64,000 nt of DNA from Bradyrhizobium sp. (GCF_016219575.1 NZ_JACRMG010000003.1:58372-122371); one strand, 5' to 3'. Shown: positions 33,447-43,732, numbered from the stretch's first letter. Program-made: numbers and translations. Notes: generated by a model not told the origin, from the letters alone.

Positions 33447-33902
33447 TCACGCCTTCGGCTTGCCGAGCATCAACCCGGTGCGGCGGCAACTTGCCACCAC
33501 CTCGCCGCGCTGATTGGTCGCGGTGTGCTCGAACTCGACCAGCCCCTGCCCCGGCCGCGACTTGCTCTCGCGCTTGGAGATGATTTTCGTGTGCGACCGC
33601 AGGGTGTCGCCATGGAACACGGGTTTCGGGAATTTCACCTCGGTCATGCCGAGATTGCCGACGGTGGTGCCGAGCGTGGTGTCGTAGACGGTCATGCCGA
33701 TCATGATGCCGAGCGTGTAGAGGCTGTTGAACAGCCGCTGGCCGAACTCGGTCTTCTCGGCGAAATGCGCGTCGAGATGCAGCGGCTGCGGGTTCATAGT
33801 CAACAAGCTGAACATGGTGTTGTCCATCTCGGTGACAGTGCGGGAGAATTCGTGGTGGAATTCCTGCCCGACGACGAAATCCTCGAAATAAAGCCCTGCC
33901 AT
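33447..33902 (-). CDS. MaoC-type (R)-specific enoyl-CoA hydratase
   Basis: 151 aa single hot-dog domain. The hydratase motif is MNPQPLHLDAHFAEKTEFG, which carries the catalytic Asp-x4-His arrangement in modified form: N-P-x-x-LH is clear, while the usual leading Asp lies in TEMDN. Adds water across a 2-enoyl-CoA double bond. Stop four bases before the CitE-like lyase; start directly after the enoyl-CoA hydratase stop. The pairing with a CitE lyase recalls itaconyl-/mesaconyl-CoA hydratase systems. Confidence 0.88.
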   Translation of the reverse strand: MAGLYFEDFVVGQEFHHEFSRTVTEMDNTMFSLLTMNPQPLHLDAHFAEKTEFGQRLFNSLYTLGIMIGMTVYDTTLGTTVGNLGMTEVKFPKPVFHGDTLRSHTKIISKRESKSRPGQGLVEFEHTATNQRGEVVASCRRTGLMLGKPKA

Positions 33903-34679
33903 CTAGCGCCCCTTGTAGCTCGGCGTCCGCTTCTCGACGAACGCATTCAATCCTTCTTGACAATCTTCCGTGGTCGCGACCAGCGCGAAACTTTCGGCGG
34001 CGTTCTCGACCGAGCGGCGGAAATCGGCATCGACTGCGCGCATGAAGGCGTCGCGGCCGATCTTCATCACGATCGGCGATTTGGCGGCGAGCCGCCGCGC
34101 GATCTCGCGGGCGCGGTCGAGCGCGGTGCCCTTCGGCACGATTTCGCTGATCAGGCCCATGCGGAAGGCGGTGGCGGCATCGAAGGGATCGCCGAGGAAC
34201 AGCAGGCCGAAAGCCTGGTGCTTGCCGACCAGCCGCGGCAGCTGCACGAAATGGATAGCCGGGATCAGGCCGACGTCGATCTCGGGATAGCCGAAGGTCG
34301 AGGCATCGCCGGCAACGATCATGTCGCAGGAGATCGCAATCGTCATGCCGCCCGCGCGCACCGCGCCGTCGATCGCCGCGATGGTCGGCTTGCCCATGCG
34401 GTATTGGGTGTCGTTGAGCGCAAAATACAGCCGCTCCAGGAATTTCTTGGTCTCGATGCCCGGCTTACCCCTGACGATGTCGAGGTCGAGTCCAGCACAA
34501 AAAACCTTGTGGGCGCTGGCGACAATCACGGCGCGCACCGCCTCGTCGTCGCGCGCCCGGGCGAGCGCCGCGAGCAGCGCGTCGATCAGCGGCATGCTCA
34601 GCGCGTTGACGGGAGCGCGGTCGAGCATGATTTCGGCGACGCCAGCCGCCGCCGAATAGCGAACCAGATCAGCACTCAT
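33903..34679 (-). CDS. Enoyl-CoA hydratase/isomerase (crotonase family)
   Basis: 258 aa. Oxyanion-hole residues lie in HKVFCAGLDL and in AIDGAVRAGG; the probable catalytic Glu is in FGYPEIDVGLIP. The position of the first family Glu reads VRAGG, without Glu, so it may be an isomerase or other crotonase rather than a hydratase. The start codon overlaps the CoA-transferase stop (ATGA). The MaoC hydratase follows immediately, so two different CoA-dependent hydratase-type enzymes share one operon. Confidence 0.9.
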   Translation of the reverse strand: MSADLVRYSAAAGVAEIMLDRAPVNALSMPLIDALLAALARARDDEAVRAVIVASAHKVFCAGLDLDIVRGKPGIETKKFLERLYFALNDTQYRMGKPTIAAIDGAVRAGGMTIAISCDMIVAGDASTFGYPEIDVGLIPAIHFVQLPRLVGKHQAFGLLFLGDPFDAATAFRMGLISEIVPKGTALDRAREIARRLAAKSPIVMKIGRDAFMRAVDADFRRSVENAAESFALVATTEDCQEGLNAFVEKRTPSYKGR

Positions 34680-35884
34680 GCCTGCCCTCCCTTGGCCTGA
34701 CGCACTGCGCCCGACTTGACGAGATCGTCAACGGCGCCCCGATCGAAGCCTGCTTCCAATAGCACGTCGACACTGTCCTGCCCGATATCGGGTGCGGGCC
34801 GCAAGCTGTCCTCGGAGAGGCTTGCTATTCCCGGTGTGCGCGGCGAATAGACGAGACCGACGCCCGGCGTATTCTGGCAGACCGCGGCCTTCGTCGCCTC
34901 GACATGGGGGCTGTTCAGCCAGTCGCCGGGCGTGTGGATGCGTTCGGCGATGATGTCGGCGGCATGCAGCCGCGTCATCCAGGCTTCGCTGGGCTGGGTG
35001 CGGAAGATTTCCCGCAATTGCGGGATCAGCGCATCGGCTGAATCCGCCCGCCGCGCAAAATCGGCGAAGCGCGGATCGTCAGCGAGATCCTCGCGGCCGA
35101 TGGCGGCGCAAAGGCGCTTGTATTGCGGCTCGTTGACCAGCGTCACCATCATCCAGCCGTCGCTGGACTGATAGGTGCCGGCAGGCACGTTGAGCGCCCG
35201 CGGTGCGCCACCCTCCAGCACATGCTCAGCGGCCTTGTGACCCAGCAGGGCTGCGGTGGATTGCGCGAGGTTCACATCGATCCACCGTCCCGTGCCGGTC
35301 GCCGCACGCGCGAACAGTGTGGTGGCGATGGCCTGAAAGGCGTAGACGCCGGTGACGACGTCGGAGACCGTGGTGCCGACGCGGTGCGGCAGGCCGTCAT
35401 TGCCGGGATTGACCGAGACGAGGCCGGAAAAGGCCTGTGCCACGGAATCCGAGCCCGGCCGTTTCGAATAGGGTCCGCTCTGCCCGAAGGCGCTGATCGA
35501 GAGATAGATCAGCCCGGGATTTTCCCGTGCCAGTTCCTCGTAGCCGAGCCCGAGGCGGGCGGCGACGCCGGGGCGAAAGCCCTCGATCAGCACATCGCTT
35601 TCCCCTGCCAGCCTCCTGGCGATGGCGATGCCGTCCCTGTGCTTCATGTCGAGGCACAGGCTGCGCTTGCCGCGGTTATAGACGGCGGACAGCGTGGTGT
35701 GGTTGCCATAAGTGGTGCCGAGGAAGCGCGACCAGTCGCCCTCGGGCGGCTCGACCTTGATGACATCGGCGCCGTAGACGCCGAGCAGCATGGCGCAATA
35801 GGGCGAGGCGATGCCCTGCCCGAAATCGAGCACGCGCAAGCCCCGGTACGGCGCCTCGTGGGTCGGCGACAGTTTGCCGGCCAT
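34676..35884 (-). CDS. Family III CoA-transferase (CaiB/BaiF)
   Basis: 402 aa. GLRVLDFGQGIASPYCAMLLG at the N-terminus, GADVIKVEPPEGDWSR, NRGKRSLCLDMK, and the likely catalytic Asp in TTVSDVVTGVYAFQ, then GTGRWIDVNLAQS. ATG at 35884 follows GGGAGGA. The gene starts 26 bases after livF and its stop overlaps the enoyl-CoA hydratase start, so transport and CoA activation are made from one transcript. Which acid is activated is unknown. Confidence 0.92.
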   Translation of the reverse strand: MAGKLSPTHEAPYRGLRVLDFGQGIASPYCAMLLGVYGADVIKVEPPEGDWSRFLGTTYGNHTTLSAVYNRGKRSLCLDMKHRDGIAIARRLAGESDVLIEGFRPGVAARLGLGYEELARENPGLIYLSISAFGQSGPYSKRPGSDSVAQAFSGLVSVNPGNDGLPHRVGTTVSDVVTGVYAFQAIATTLFARAATGTGRWIDVNLAQSTAALLGHKAAEHVLEGGAPRALNVPAGTYQSSDGWMMVTLVNEPQYKRLCAAIGREDLADDPRFADFARRADSADALIPQLREIFRTQPSEAWMTRLHAADIIAERIHTPGDWLNSPHVEATKAAVCQNTPGVGLVYSPRTPGIASLSEDSLRPAPDIGQDSVDVLLEAGFDRGAVDDLVKSGAVRQAKGGQA

Positions 35885-35910
35885 GGTTCCTCCCTTGTGA
35901 CTGAAGGACC

Positions 35911-36620
<710 letters not shown>

Positions 36621-36624
<4 letters not shown>

Positions 36625-37379
36625 GCGTGCGCTCCGGCATGATGGTCGGTGCCGAGATAGGCGTCGATGACGTCCTGGTTGCGGCGGATCGCCTCCGGCG
36701 TCCCCCTGGCAAGGATGCGGCCGTAGCAGAGCACGACGATCTCGGGCGCGATCTTGAACACGATATCCATGTCGTGCTCGATGAAGACGACGGTGATCTT
36801 CTGCCGCTCCCAGAGCTCGCGCACCTTGTCGATCATGCGCCAGCGCTCCTCGGTACCCATGCCCGCGGTGGGTTCATCGAGGAGCAGCACCTTCGGATCG
36901 AGCACCAGCGCCAGCGCAATATCGAGCAGCTTCTGGTCGCCATGCGAGAGCGTCGCCGCAGTGCGCCGGCGCTTGTTGGCGAGGCCCAGCAACTCCATCG
37001 CATTCTCGGCGCGGTCGCGCGTCTCGGCGAGCGGGAAGCGCCGGTGCAGCACGCCGGCACGGCGCTGGTCGGCGCCGACGGCGGCGAGCATGGTTTCCTC
37101 GACGGTCAGCGAGGGAAAGATGCTGGCGACCTGGAACGCGCGGCCGATGCCGTGACGGACGATTTCCGGCGGCGTCCGGCCGGCGAGATCGACGCCGTCG
37201 AGCAGAACCTGCCCCCTGTCCGGCCTGAACGCACCGGTGATGAGGTTGAAGAACGTGCTCTTGCCCGCACCGTTCGGACCGATCACGGCGGTGAGCGAGC
37301 CGTCGGCGAAATCGAGCGAGACATTGTCGGTCGCCTTCACGCCGCCAAAGGATTTCGAGAGCCCGCGGATCTCAAGCAT
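36621..37379 (-). CDS. livG: Branched-chain amino acid-type ABC transporter ATPase (LivG-like)
   Basis: 252 aa. Walker A GPNGAGKSTFFNLITG near residue 36, TLSHGDQKLLDIALAL signature, Walker B VLLLDEPTAGMG, then VVFIEHDMDIVFKIAP. It lies two bases after LivM and overlaps LivF. Standard cytoplasmic partner of the importer. Confidence 0.94.
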
Positions 37380-37381
37380 GG

Positions 37382-38401
37382 TCAGCCGCGCTCCTTTGCT
37401 GCGTCACGCCGCTGCACGTACCATTCCCAGGCAAAATCCATCAGGCCCTTGCGCAAGCCGATGGCAAAGAACAGGATCACGATGCCGAGCACGATGCCGT
37501 GATATTCGGTCAGCCGCGTTACGGTGTCGTTGAGGATCAACAGCAGTACGGTGCCCACCATCGGCCCGAGGAACGTCGTCACGCCGCCCAGCATGTTGAT
37601 GAAGATGCCTTCGCCCGAGATGGTCCAGTAGGCGAATTCCGGATAGGCGCCGGAGACGAACAGCGCCATGATCATGCCGCCGACGGAGGCAAACAGCGCC
37701 GCCAGTACGAAGATGGTGAGTTTTGCCCGGTACACGTCGATACCGACAAAGCTCGCACGCGTGGCATTGTCGCGGATCATGCGCAAGGTATAGCCGAACG
37801 GCGACTGCGCTATCTGGCGCATCAGAAGCAGCCCGAGCACCAGCAGCGCGCAGCTGAAGACGTAGAGATGCAGATGGTTGGAAAGATCGATGCCGAGGAA
37901 GGGCGGCCGCGGGATGCCGCCGCGCAGCCCCTGGTCGCCGCCGGTGAACGACACCCAGGACAGGATCGTGGAGTGGATCAGCATCTGGAAGGCGAGCGTA
38001 ACGAAGGCGAAATAGATTTCCTTCAGGCGCACGCAGATCGCCCCGATCACGGCTGCGAACACCAGAACGATCAGCAGCGTCGAGACGAAAGCGACGGGAA
38101 CGGAAACGCCGGCCTTCTGCATCATCAGCCCAAAGCCGTAGGCGCCGAGTCCGAAGAACATGCCATGGCCGAAGGACGTCAGGCCGGTATAGCCGACCAG
38201 CAGATTGAGCGAGGTCGCAAACAGACCATAGGCGGCACAACGGATCACGAAGTCGAGCAGGAACTTGCTGCCGGTAAATGCCGGCAGCAGCGCCAGGATG
38301 ACGAAAGCGGCGAGCGCGATCAGCACGTCGCGATAGCGCGTCGATTTGGTGTCGGCGCGAACGTCGAGGGCAGTGCCCTGCCCGGCCTGAAGCTCGCTCA
38401 T
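37382..38401 (-). CDS. livM: Branched-chain amino acid-type ABC transporter permease (LivM-like)
   Basis: 339 aa, about eight to ten membrane segments. LNLLVGYTGLTSFGHGMFFGLG is the LivM hallmark; the cytoplasmic ATPase-contact loop includes RDNATRASFVGIDVYRAKL. The first ~25 residues are a hydrophilic N-terminal tail. The start overlaps the LivH stop (ATGA). Confidence 0.93.
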   Translation of the reverse strand: MSELQAGQGTALDVRADTKSTRYRDVLIALAAFVILALLPAFTGSKFLLDFVIRCAAYGLFATSLNLLVGYTGLTSFGHGMFFGLGAYGFGLMMQKAGVSVPVAFVSTLLIVLVFAAVIGAICVRLKEIYFAFVTLAFQMLIHSTILSWVSFTGGDQGLRGGIPRPPFLGIDLSNHLHLYVFSCALLVLGLLLMRQIAQSPFGYTLRMIRDNATRASFVGIDVYRAKLTIFVLAALFASVGGMIMALFVSGAYPEFAYWTISGEGIFINMLGGVTTFLGPMVGTVLLLILNDTVTRLTEYHGIVLGIVILFFAIGLRKGLMDFAWEWYVQRRDAAKERG

Positions 38402-39300
38402 GCCACTTCCTTGCCGAACAGGCCCGAGGGCCGCGACACCAGCACGATCACCATGAACAGATACATCAAGCCTTCCGTGAACAGCGGAAAGCCGAGCGAA
38501 CCGAAGGAGCGGATCAGCCCGATCAGGAGCGCGCCGACCAGCGCGCCCAGGATCGAGCCCATGCCGCCGATCACGGTGACGATGAAGGATTCGATCAGCA
38601 CGGAGAATCCCATGCCCGGCGTCAGCGAGCGCACGGGCGCGGCCAATGCCCCGGCAAGCCCCGCAAGCCCGCCGCCGAGCGCGAACACGCCGCCATAGAT
38701 CAGGCCGGTGTTGATGCCGAGCGCGGAAACCATGCCGGGATTATGCGCGGCCGCACGGATCACCTTGCCGATCCGCGTGCGCGCCAGGCCAAGCCCGAGC
38801 ACGAGCGCCGCAGCCAGCGCCACGCCGATCAGCAGCAGATAATACGGCGGCACCACGCCCCCGGCGATGAACAGCGGCACCACCTGAAAGGCGGCCGGCA
38901 TGCCCATCGACTTGAATTCCGGACCCCAGATCATGCGCACGACGTCGTCGAAGATCAGCACGAAGGCGTAGCAGACCAGCAGCTGCATCAGCACGTCGCG
39001 GCCATAGACGCGGCTCATGAAGCCGCGCTCGAAGACGAGGCCGATGATCGCGGTGCCGATCGCGCCGGCCAGCATCGCCAGCGCGAAGCTGCCGGTCGCC
39101 TGGTAGGCCGTCATCGCGAAATAGGCGCCGAACATGTAGAAGGCGCCATGGCTGAAATTGACCACCTTCAGCACACCGAAGATCAGCGTCAACCCGACGG
39201 CGACGAGGAACAGCAGCATGCCGATGATGAGTCCGCTGGTGGTCTGCGTCACCAGACAGGCGGAAGTGACGAGACAGCCGGTGAGCGCGTCGAGATCCAA
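38398..39300 (-). CDS. livH: Branched-chain amino acid-type ABC transporter permease (LivH-like)
   Basis: About 300 aa, membrane. GVLKVVNFSHGAFYMFGAY and RAAAHNPGMVSALGIN are diagnostic, and the C-terminus is LVSRPSGLFGKEVA. No ATG fits the N-terminus. TTG at 39300 gives LDLDALTGCLVTSACLV and a normal length, although its ribosome-binding site is weak; the frame extends to 39381, where a longer start would give an atypical N-terminus. The binding-protein gene lies 100 bases upstream. Confidence 0.9.
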   Translation of the reverse strand: MDLDALTGCLVTSACLVTQTTSGLIIGMLLFLVAVGLTLIFGVLKVVNFSHGAFYMFGAYFAMTAYQATGSFALAMLAGAIGTAIIGLVFERGFMSRVYGRDVLMQLLVCYAFVLIFDDVVRMIWGPEFKSMGMPAAFQVVPLFIAGGVVPPYYLLLIGVALAAALVLGLGLARTRIGKVIRAAAHNPGMVSALGINTGLIYGGVFALGGGLAGLAGALAAPVRSLTPGMGFSVLIESFIVTVIGGMGSILGALVGALLIGLIRSFGSLGFPLFTEGLMYLFMVIVLVSRPSGLFGKEVA

Positions 39301-39400
39301 GGGAGATGTCCAATGAGACGGGCTGCCAGCGCGGGCCCGCAGGAAAACCATGCACGAGAAAGCAGAGGCGGCGCGCGCCACCCCTGCTCTTGTTCACCGG

Positions 39401-40660
39401 TCAGGTGTAGCCCTTGCTCTTCTTCCACTCGGCTTCGAGTTCGAGAATGGTCTTCCAATCGCCGGGCTTGACCTCCGGCACATAGGGCTCCTGCGGGATC
39501 GTGGTGCCCCAGCCGATGGCGTAGCCGACCAGCGTATTGTCCTCGGCGCGCATCGTCACGGTGCCGTCGGCGCCGAACGGCGACTTGATCTTGAGACCCT
39601 TGAGGGCCTCCGCGATCTTCTTGCCGTCGGCCGAATTTGCCTTCTTCGAAGCTTCCGCCAGCAGCATGATCGCGGTGGCGTTCTCCCACGACCAGTTGGT
39701 GGGATACTCGTTGTACTTGGCCTTGTAGGCGTCGCCCCAGGCCGCGTTCTCCGCCGTCGCCGGATAGGTCTTGATGTAGCGGTTGCCGGAATGGATGCCC
39801 TTGGGCAGATTCTTCACCACGGTCAGCGCGGTGTAGTCGGCCATGTTGACCGCGAACACCTCCATCTGGCTGAACAGCGCATAGATGTTGGCCTGGTCGA
39901 TATAGGAGGTGAGATCGCCGCCCCACAGGCAGGTGTAGAGCGCCTGCGGCTTGGCCTGCAGAATCTTCGTCACCACCTCGGTGTAGTCGGGCTGGAACAG
40001 CTTCGGCCAGGACTCGCTGATGATCTCGATGTCGGGCGCAAAGCGCTTCAGATAGGTCGTGTACTCGCCGGTGGTGTCGCGGCCATAGGCGTAATCGGGC
40101 GCGCAGGTTGCCCACTTCTTCAGGCCCTTGGCCTTGGCGATCGCCGCCGCATAGCTGCCGCCGGCGATGGAATCGTGCACGCCCTGCCGCGCGGTGCGGA
40201 ACGCATTCGGGATGTGCTGCTTGGGATCGGCGGTCAGCGAAGAGGTTTCCGAATTGGTGTGAATGCAGAGCACGCCGAGATCGCGCGCCACTTCATGCAC
40301 GGCAAAGGCGCCGGAGGAGGCTTCCGCGTCGATCAGGATCTCGCAGCCGTCGGTGTTGACGAGCTCGCGTGCGACGCGCGCGGCTTCCTGCGGCTGGCCC
40401 TTGGAGTCGCGGACCACCATCTCGATCTGCCGCCCGGCAAAACCGCCTGCAGCGTTGACCTTTTCCACTTCGATCATCACGCCGTTGCGCGAGGAGGTGC
40501 CGAGCTGCGCAACGCGGCCGGACAGAATGGTCGGCATGCCGATCTTGATGGTCTTGGCCTGGGCATGTGCGACCCATGGGGTCGCCAGGCTTGCTGCGCC
40601 GGCGCCCATCAGCGCGAGAGTCGTGCGGCGGCTGATGCCCGGTTTGCGGGTTCTCGTCAT
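39401..40660 (-). CDS. Periplasmic substrate-binding protein, Leu/Ile/Val-binding (LivK) family
   Basis: 419 aa. The N-terminus RKPGISRRTTLALMGAGAAS has twin arginines, suggesting Tat export, with cleavage near VAHAQA. The mature domain starts KTIKIGMPTILSG, and NAAGGFAGRQIEMVVRDSKG is typical of the peripla_BP_6 family. First gene of the liv-CoA-transferase-hydratase-lyase run. Ligands of this subgroup include amides, aromatic acids and short carboxylates; none is assigned. The gene shares a 173-base divergent control region with the acyl-CoA synthetase operon. Confidence 0.92.
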   Translation of the reverse strand: MTRTRKPGISRRTTLALMGAGAASLATPWVAHAQAKTIKIGMPTILSGRVAQLGTSSRNGVMIEVEKVNAAGGFAGRQIEMVVRDSKGQPQEAARVARELVNTDGCEILIDAEASSGAFAVHEVARDLGVLCIHTNSETSSLTADPKQHIPNAFRTARQGVHDSIAGGSYAAAIAKAKGLKKWATCAPDYAYGRDTTGEYTTYLKRFAPDIEIISESWPKLFQPDYTEVVTKILQAKPQALYTCLWGGDLTSYIDQANIYALFSQMEVFAVNMADYTALTVVKNLPKGIHSGNRYIKTYPATAENAAWGDAYKAKYNEYPTNWSWENATAIMLLAEASKKANSADGKKIAEALKGLKIKSPFGADGTVTMRAEDNTLVGYAIGWGTTIPQEPYVPEVKPGDWKTILELEAEWKKSKGYT

Positions 40661-40766
40661 TTTCCACTCCCTGATCGGGTTTCGTTTGCCAAAATCCCTT
40701 GTCGGAGATCGTATTGTCTCCGTGCCTGGAAGAATTTCAGAGCCTGGGGGGTGACGTCAAGCCAAA

Positions 40767-40791
40767 GATGAATTACGAGTCATAATTCATC
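40767..40791. promoter_or_regulatory. Candidate TetR operator: 9-bp palindrome with 7-base spacer
   Basis: GATGAATTA and TAATTCATC form a perfect inverted repeat around CGAGTCA. It lies 43 bases before the acyl-CoA synthetase start and about 107 bases before the livK-like start, between the two divergent operons. A TetR gene is second in the right-hand operon, making it the natural binder. A TGACGTCA palindrome (40752-40759) stands next to it. Confidence 0.6.
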
Positions 40792-40804
40792 GGGGAAGGA
40801 AGCG

Positions 40805-40822
40805 AAGCCGGAAAACCGGCTT
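40805..40822 (+). other. Leader hairpin in front of acyl-CoA synthetase
   Basis: AAGCCGG and CCGGCTT form a 7-bp stem with an AAAA loop, ending 11 bases before the ATG at 40834 and next to the GAGCGG ribosome-binding site. It could affect translation initiation or mRNA stability. Confidence 0.35.
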
Positions 40823-40833
40823 TTCGAGCGGCA

Positions 40834-42330
40834 ATGATCAACCTGTCGAGCTTCATCGCGTTCCATGCGAAGCGGACTCCGCACCGCTGTGCGCTGAAAT
40901 ACCGCGGCGAAGAAATTACCTACGCGACCTTCGATGAGCGCATCGGCAAGACGTCCGGCTGGCTCGCCGCGCGCGGGATCGGCCGCGGCGACGTCGTCGC
41001 CGTGCTGATGAAGAACAGCGCCGCTTTCCTCGAGCTGGTGTTTGCGGCAAGCCATGTCGGCGCGGTGTTCCTGCCGATCAATTATCGGCTCTCGGCGGAT
41101 GAAGTCGGCTACATCGTCGGCAATGCCGGCGCGCGCCTGCTGGTTGCGGATGAAGAACTCGCCTCAATTACCTCAGGCAACGCGCCGGTGGTGCTGCTGG
41201 ACGATGCCGCGCAAGCCAGCATCGTGAATCTCGCGCCGGAAACCGCACCTGCACCGATGCAGCCCGTGCAGCCCGGCGACCTGATGCGGCTGATGTACAC
41301 CTCGGGCACGACGGATCGCCCGAAGGGCGTGATGCTCACTTACGAGAACCTCTACTGGAAGTCCGCCGACCAGACCATCGCGCTCGGACTCAATGCCGAC
41401 ACGCGATTGCTCGTCGTCGGTCCGCTCTATCATGTCGGCGCGCTCGACCTGCCCGGCATCTCCGTGCTCTGGCACGGCGGCATGCTGTCGGTACTTCGCA
41501 ATTTCGAGCCCGAGGCGGCGCTTGCAGCAATCGAGAAAGACAAGCTCAACGCGGCCTGGCTTGCGCCGGTGATGACCACGGCGATCCTCACCTGCCCGAC
41601 CCGCAACGCTTACGACGTCTCCAGCCTGAGATGGGCTATCGGCGGCGGCGAGAAGACGCCGGAGGTTCGCATCCGCGCCTTCTCGGAGTTCTTCAGGAAC
41701 GCACGCTACATCGACGCCTATGGCCTTACCGAAAGCGTCGGCGGCGACACGTTCATGGAGCCGGGCCGCGAGATCGAGAAGATCGGCTCGACCGGCCGGG
41801 CGATTGCCCATGTCGAGATCGAGATCCGCGACGATGCGGGCAACAGGCTCGCGCCCGGCGAGAACGGCGAGATCTGCCTGCGCGGGCCGAAGATCACCAA
41901 AGGCTATTGGAAGGATCCGCAAAAGACCGCATCGGCCTTCTTCGGCGACTGGTTCCGCACCGGCGACGTCGGCTATCTCGACAGGGATGGCTTCCTGTAT
42001 CTCACCGACCGCAAGAAGGACATGATCATCTCCGGCGGAGAGAACATCGCCTCTTCCGAGGTCGAGCGCGTGATCTACGAGCTGCCGCAGGTGCGTGAGG
42101 TCGCCGTGATAGGCCTGCCCGACGAGCGCTGGGGCGAGAAGCCGGTCGCCATCGTCGTGCTCGCCGAAGGCGCGGAGCTTGCGATGCCCGACCTGACCGA
42201 CCACTGCCGCGCCCGGCTCGCCGGCTTCAAGGTGCCGAAACAGCTCATCCTGCGCGACAGCCTGCCGCGCAACCCTTCAGGAAAAGTGTTGAAGCGCATC
42301 CTGCGCGCCGAGCTCGAGACATCCGCATGA
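40834..42330 (+). CDS. Acyl-CoA synthetase (AMP-dependent, fatty-acid-CoA ligase type)
   Basis: Activates a carboxylic acid with ATP and CoA. 498 aa. AMP-binding P-loop LMYTSGTTDRPKGVMLTY near residue 155, YGLTESVGGDTF, DGFLYLTDRKKDMIISGGEN, and the catalytic Lys region RNPSGKVLKRILR. All catalytic elements are in place. First gene of an operon with TetR (stop overlaps the TetR start), SDR, BVMO 2 and a DsbA-fold isomerase, so its acid is likely produced or consumed by those enzymes. Confidence 0.93.
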   Translation: MINLSSFIAFHAKRTPHRCALKYRGEEITYATFDERIGKTSGWLAARGIGRGDVVAVLMKNSAAFLELVFAASHVGAVFLPINYRLSADEVGYIVGNAGARLLVADEELASITSGNAPVVLLDDAAQASIVNLAPETAPAPMQPVQPGDLMRLMYTSGTTDRPKGVMLTYENLYWKSADQTIALGLNADTRLLVVGPLYHVGALDLPGISVLWHGGMLSVLRNFEPEAALAAIEKDKLNAAWLAPVMTTAILTCPTRNAYDVSSLRWAIGGGEKTPEVRIRAFSEFFRNARYIDAYGLTESVGGDTFMEPGREIEKIGSTGRAIAHVEIEIRDDAGNRLAPGENGEICLRGPKITKGYWKDPQKTASAFFGDWFRTGDVGYLDRDGFLYLTDRKKDMIISGGENIASSEVERVIYELPQVREVAVIGLPDERWGEKPVAIVVLAEGAELAMPDLTDHCRARLAGFKVPKQLILRDSLPRNPSGKVLKRILRAELETSA

Positions 42331-42968
42331 CCCAAGCCGCATCCGCCAAGGTGACGAAACTTAACCGGGTCGAACGCAACGCCTGGACCAAGCAGAAGAT
42401 CTTCGAGGCCGCCACGAGAGTGGTCGGCCAATACGGCTATGCGGAGGCCTCCGTCGCCCGCATCACCGAGCAGGCCGGCGTAGCGCAAGGCACCTTCTAC
42501 AATCACTTCGTCAACCGCCAGGAGCTGCTCGACCAGCTGCTGCCGAAGATCGGCATCGACATGGTGCGCTTCATCCGCGACCGCACCGGCACGGGACACG
42601 CCGCGCGGCAGGAGATCGAGCGCTTTGCCGCCTTCTTCAACTTCATCCGCGAGGTCCCGGAATTCCTGCGCATCCTCAACGAAGCCGAGTTCTTCGCGCC
42701 CGCCGGCTATCAGAAGCATCTCGACAACGTGGCGAGCGCCTACGTCCGCATCCTGCAGCGCGCCCGCGAGGCCGGCACCATCGTCGACTACAGCGACGAG
42801 GAATTCGAAGCTGTCGTGCACATGCTGATGGGCGCTCGCGGCTATCTCAGCCTGCGCTATTCCTATGCCGAGGATGGCGGCGTCGTCGACGTGCCCGGTC
42901 ACGTAAAGTCGGCCTACGAAAAACTGATCACGCGCGGGCTGATCAAGCCGGAGGGCAAGCGGAAATGA
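42327..42968 (+). CDS. TetR family transcriptional regulator
   Basis: 213 aa. N-terminal helix-turn-helix IFEAATRVVGQYGYAEASVARITEQAG..GTFYNHF (residues about 20-65); C-terminal helical ligand domain. ATGA overlaps link it to the acyl-CoA synthetase before and the SDR after, so it is expressed with them and probably autoregulates through the palindrome at 40767-40791. TetR proteins inside acyl-CoA gene operons commonly respond to acyl-CoA thioesters (general knowledge); the ligand here is unknown. Confidence 0.92.
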   Translation: MTQAASAKVTKLNRVERNAWTKQKIFEAATRVVGQYGYAEASVARITEQAGVAQGTFYNHFVNRQELLDQLLPKIGIDMVRFIRDRTGTGHAARQEIERFAAFFNFIREVPEFLRILNEAEFFAPAGYQKHLDNVASAYVRILQRAREAGTIVDYSDEEFEAVVHMLMGARGYLSLRYSYAEDGGVVDVPGHVKSAYEKLITRGLIKPEGKRK

Positions 42969-43732
42969 GCGAAGGCATCGTCCTCGTCACCGGCGGCAGC
43001 CGCGGCATCGGTGCCGCCACCGCGACCCTGCTGGCCGGACAAGGCAAGACCGTCGTGATCGTCGACATCGCACCCGAGCCGATTGCGGGCGGCGCGATCC
43101 TGTGGCCCGCGCCGTTCGACGTCGCCAGCGAAGGCGGCGTGGCGGCGGGCGTTGCCGACATCGAGAAGGCGCACGGGCCGATTTCAGGCCTCGTCAACGC
43201 CGCCGGCATTTTCGGAAAGATGCACAGCCTCGAAAAGGTACGGATGGAGCAATGGGACCGCGAGGTCAACATCGACCTGCGCGGCACCTTCATGGTGGCG
43301 CGCAGCGTCGGCGTCCGCATGGCGCAGCGCCGCTTTGGCGCCATCGTCAATGTCGCATCCGTCGCCGGCATGACCTCCGGCCCGATCCACGCCTATACCG
43401 CGGCCAAGGCCGGCGTCATCCAGGTCACGCAAACGCTGGCCGCGGAATGGGGCCGCGTCGGCGTGCGCGTCAACGCCGTCTCCCCCGGCTTCACGCGCAC
43501 CGCAGCGCTCGAAGCCGGCATCGCCTCGGGCGCGATGAACAAGCCGCTGATGGAGCGCTATGCCGCGATGGGCCGGATGGTCGAGCCGGTCGAGGTGGCG
43601 CAGGCCATCGCGTGGCTGCTCTCGCCCATGAGCAGCGCCGTCACCGGGATTAACTTGCCGGTCGACGCCGGTTTTCTCGCAGGCTCGACCTGGGGCGCCT
43701 ATGGCGGGCTGCCGCAGCCGCCAGCCAGTTGA
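42965..43732 (+). CDS. Short-chain dehydrogenase/reductase
   Basis: 255 aa classical SDR. Cofactor motif TGGSRGIGAATA near residue 9, NAAG near 79, catalytic Ser in NVASVAG and Tyr/Lys in AYTAAKAG, then the usual VRVNAVSPGFTRT. Acidic residue at the end of strand 2 (VIVDIA) favours NAD. It could oxidise an alcohol to the ketone used by the BVMO encoded next (inference). Start overlaps the TetR stop (ATGA); the BVMO follows after ten bases. Confidence 0.92.
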   Translation: MSEGIVLVTGGSRGIGAATATLLAGQGKTVVIVDIAPEPIAGGAILWPAPFDVASEGGVAAGVADIEKAHGPISGLVNAAGIFGKMHSLEKVRMEQWDREVNIDLRGTFMVARSVGVRMAQRRFGAIVNVASVAGMTSGPIHAYTAAKAGVIQVTQTLAAEWGRVGVRVNAVSPGFTRTAALEAGIASGAMNKPLMERYAAMGRMVEPVEVAQAIAWLLSPMSSAVTGINLPVDAGFLAGSTWGAYGGLPQPPAS

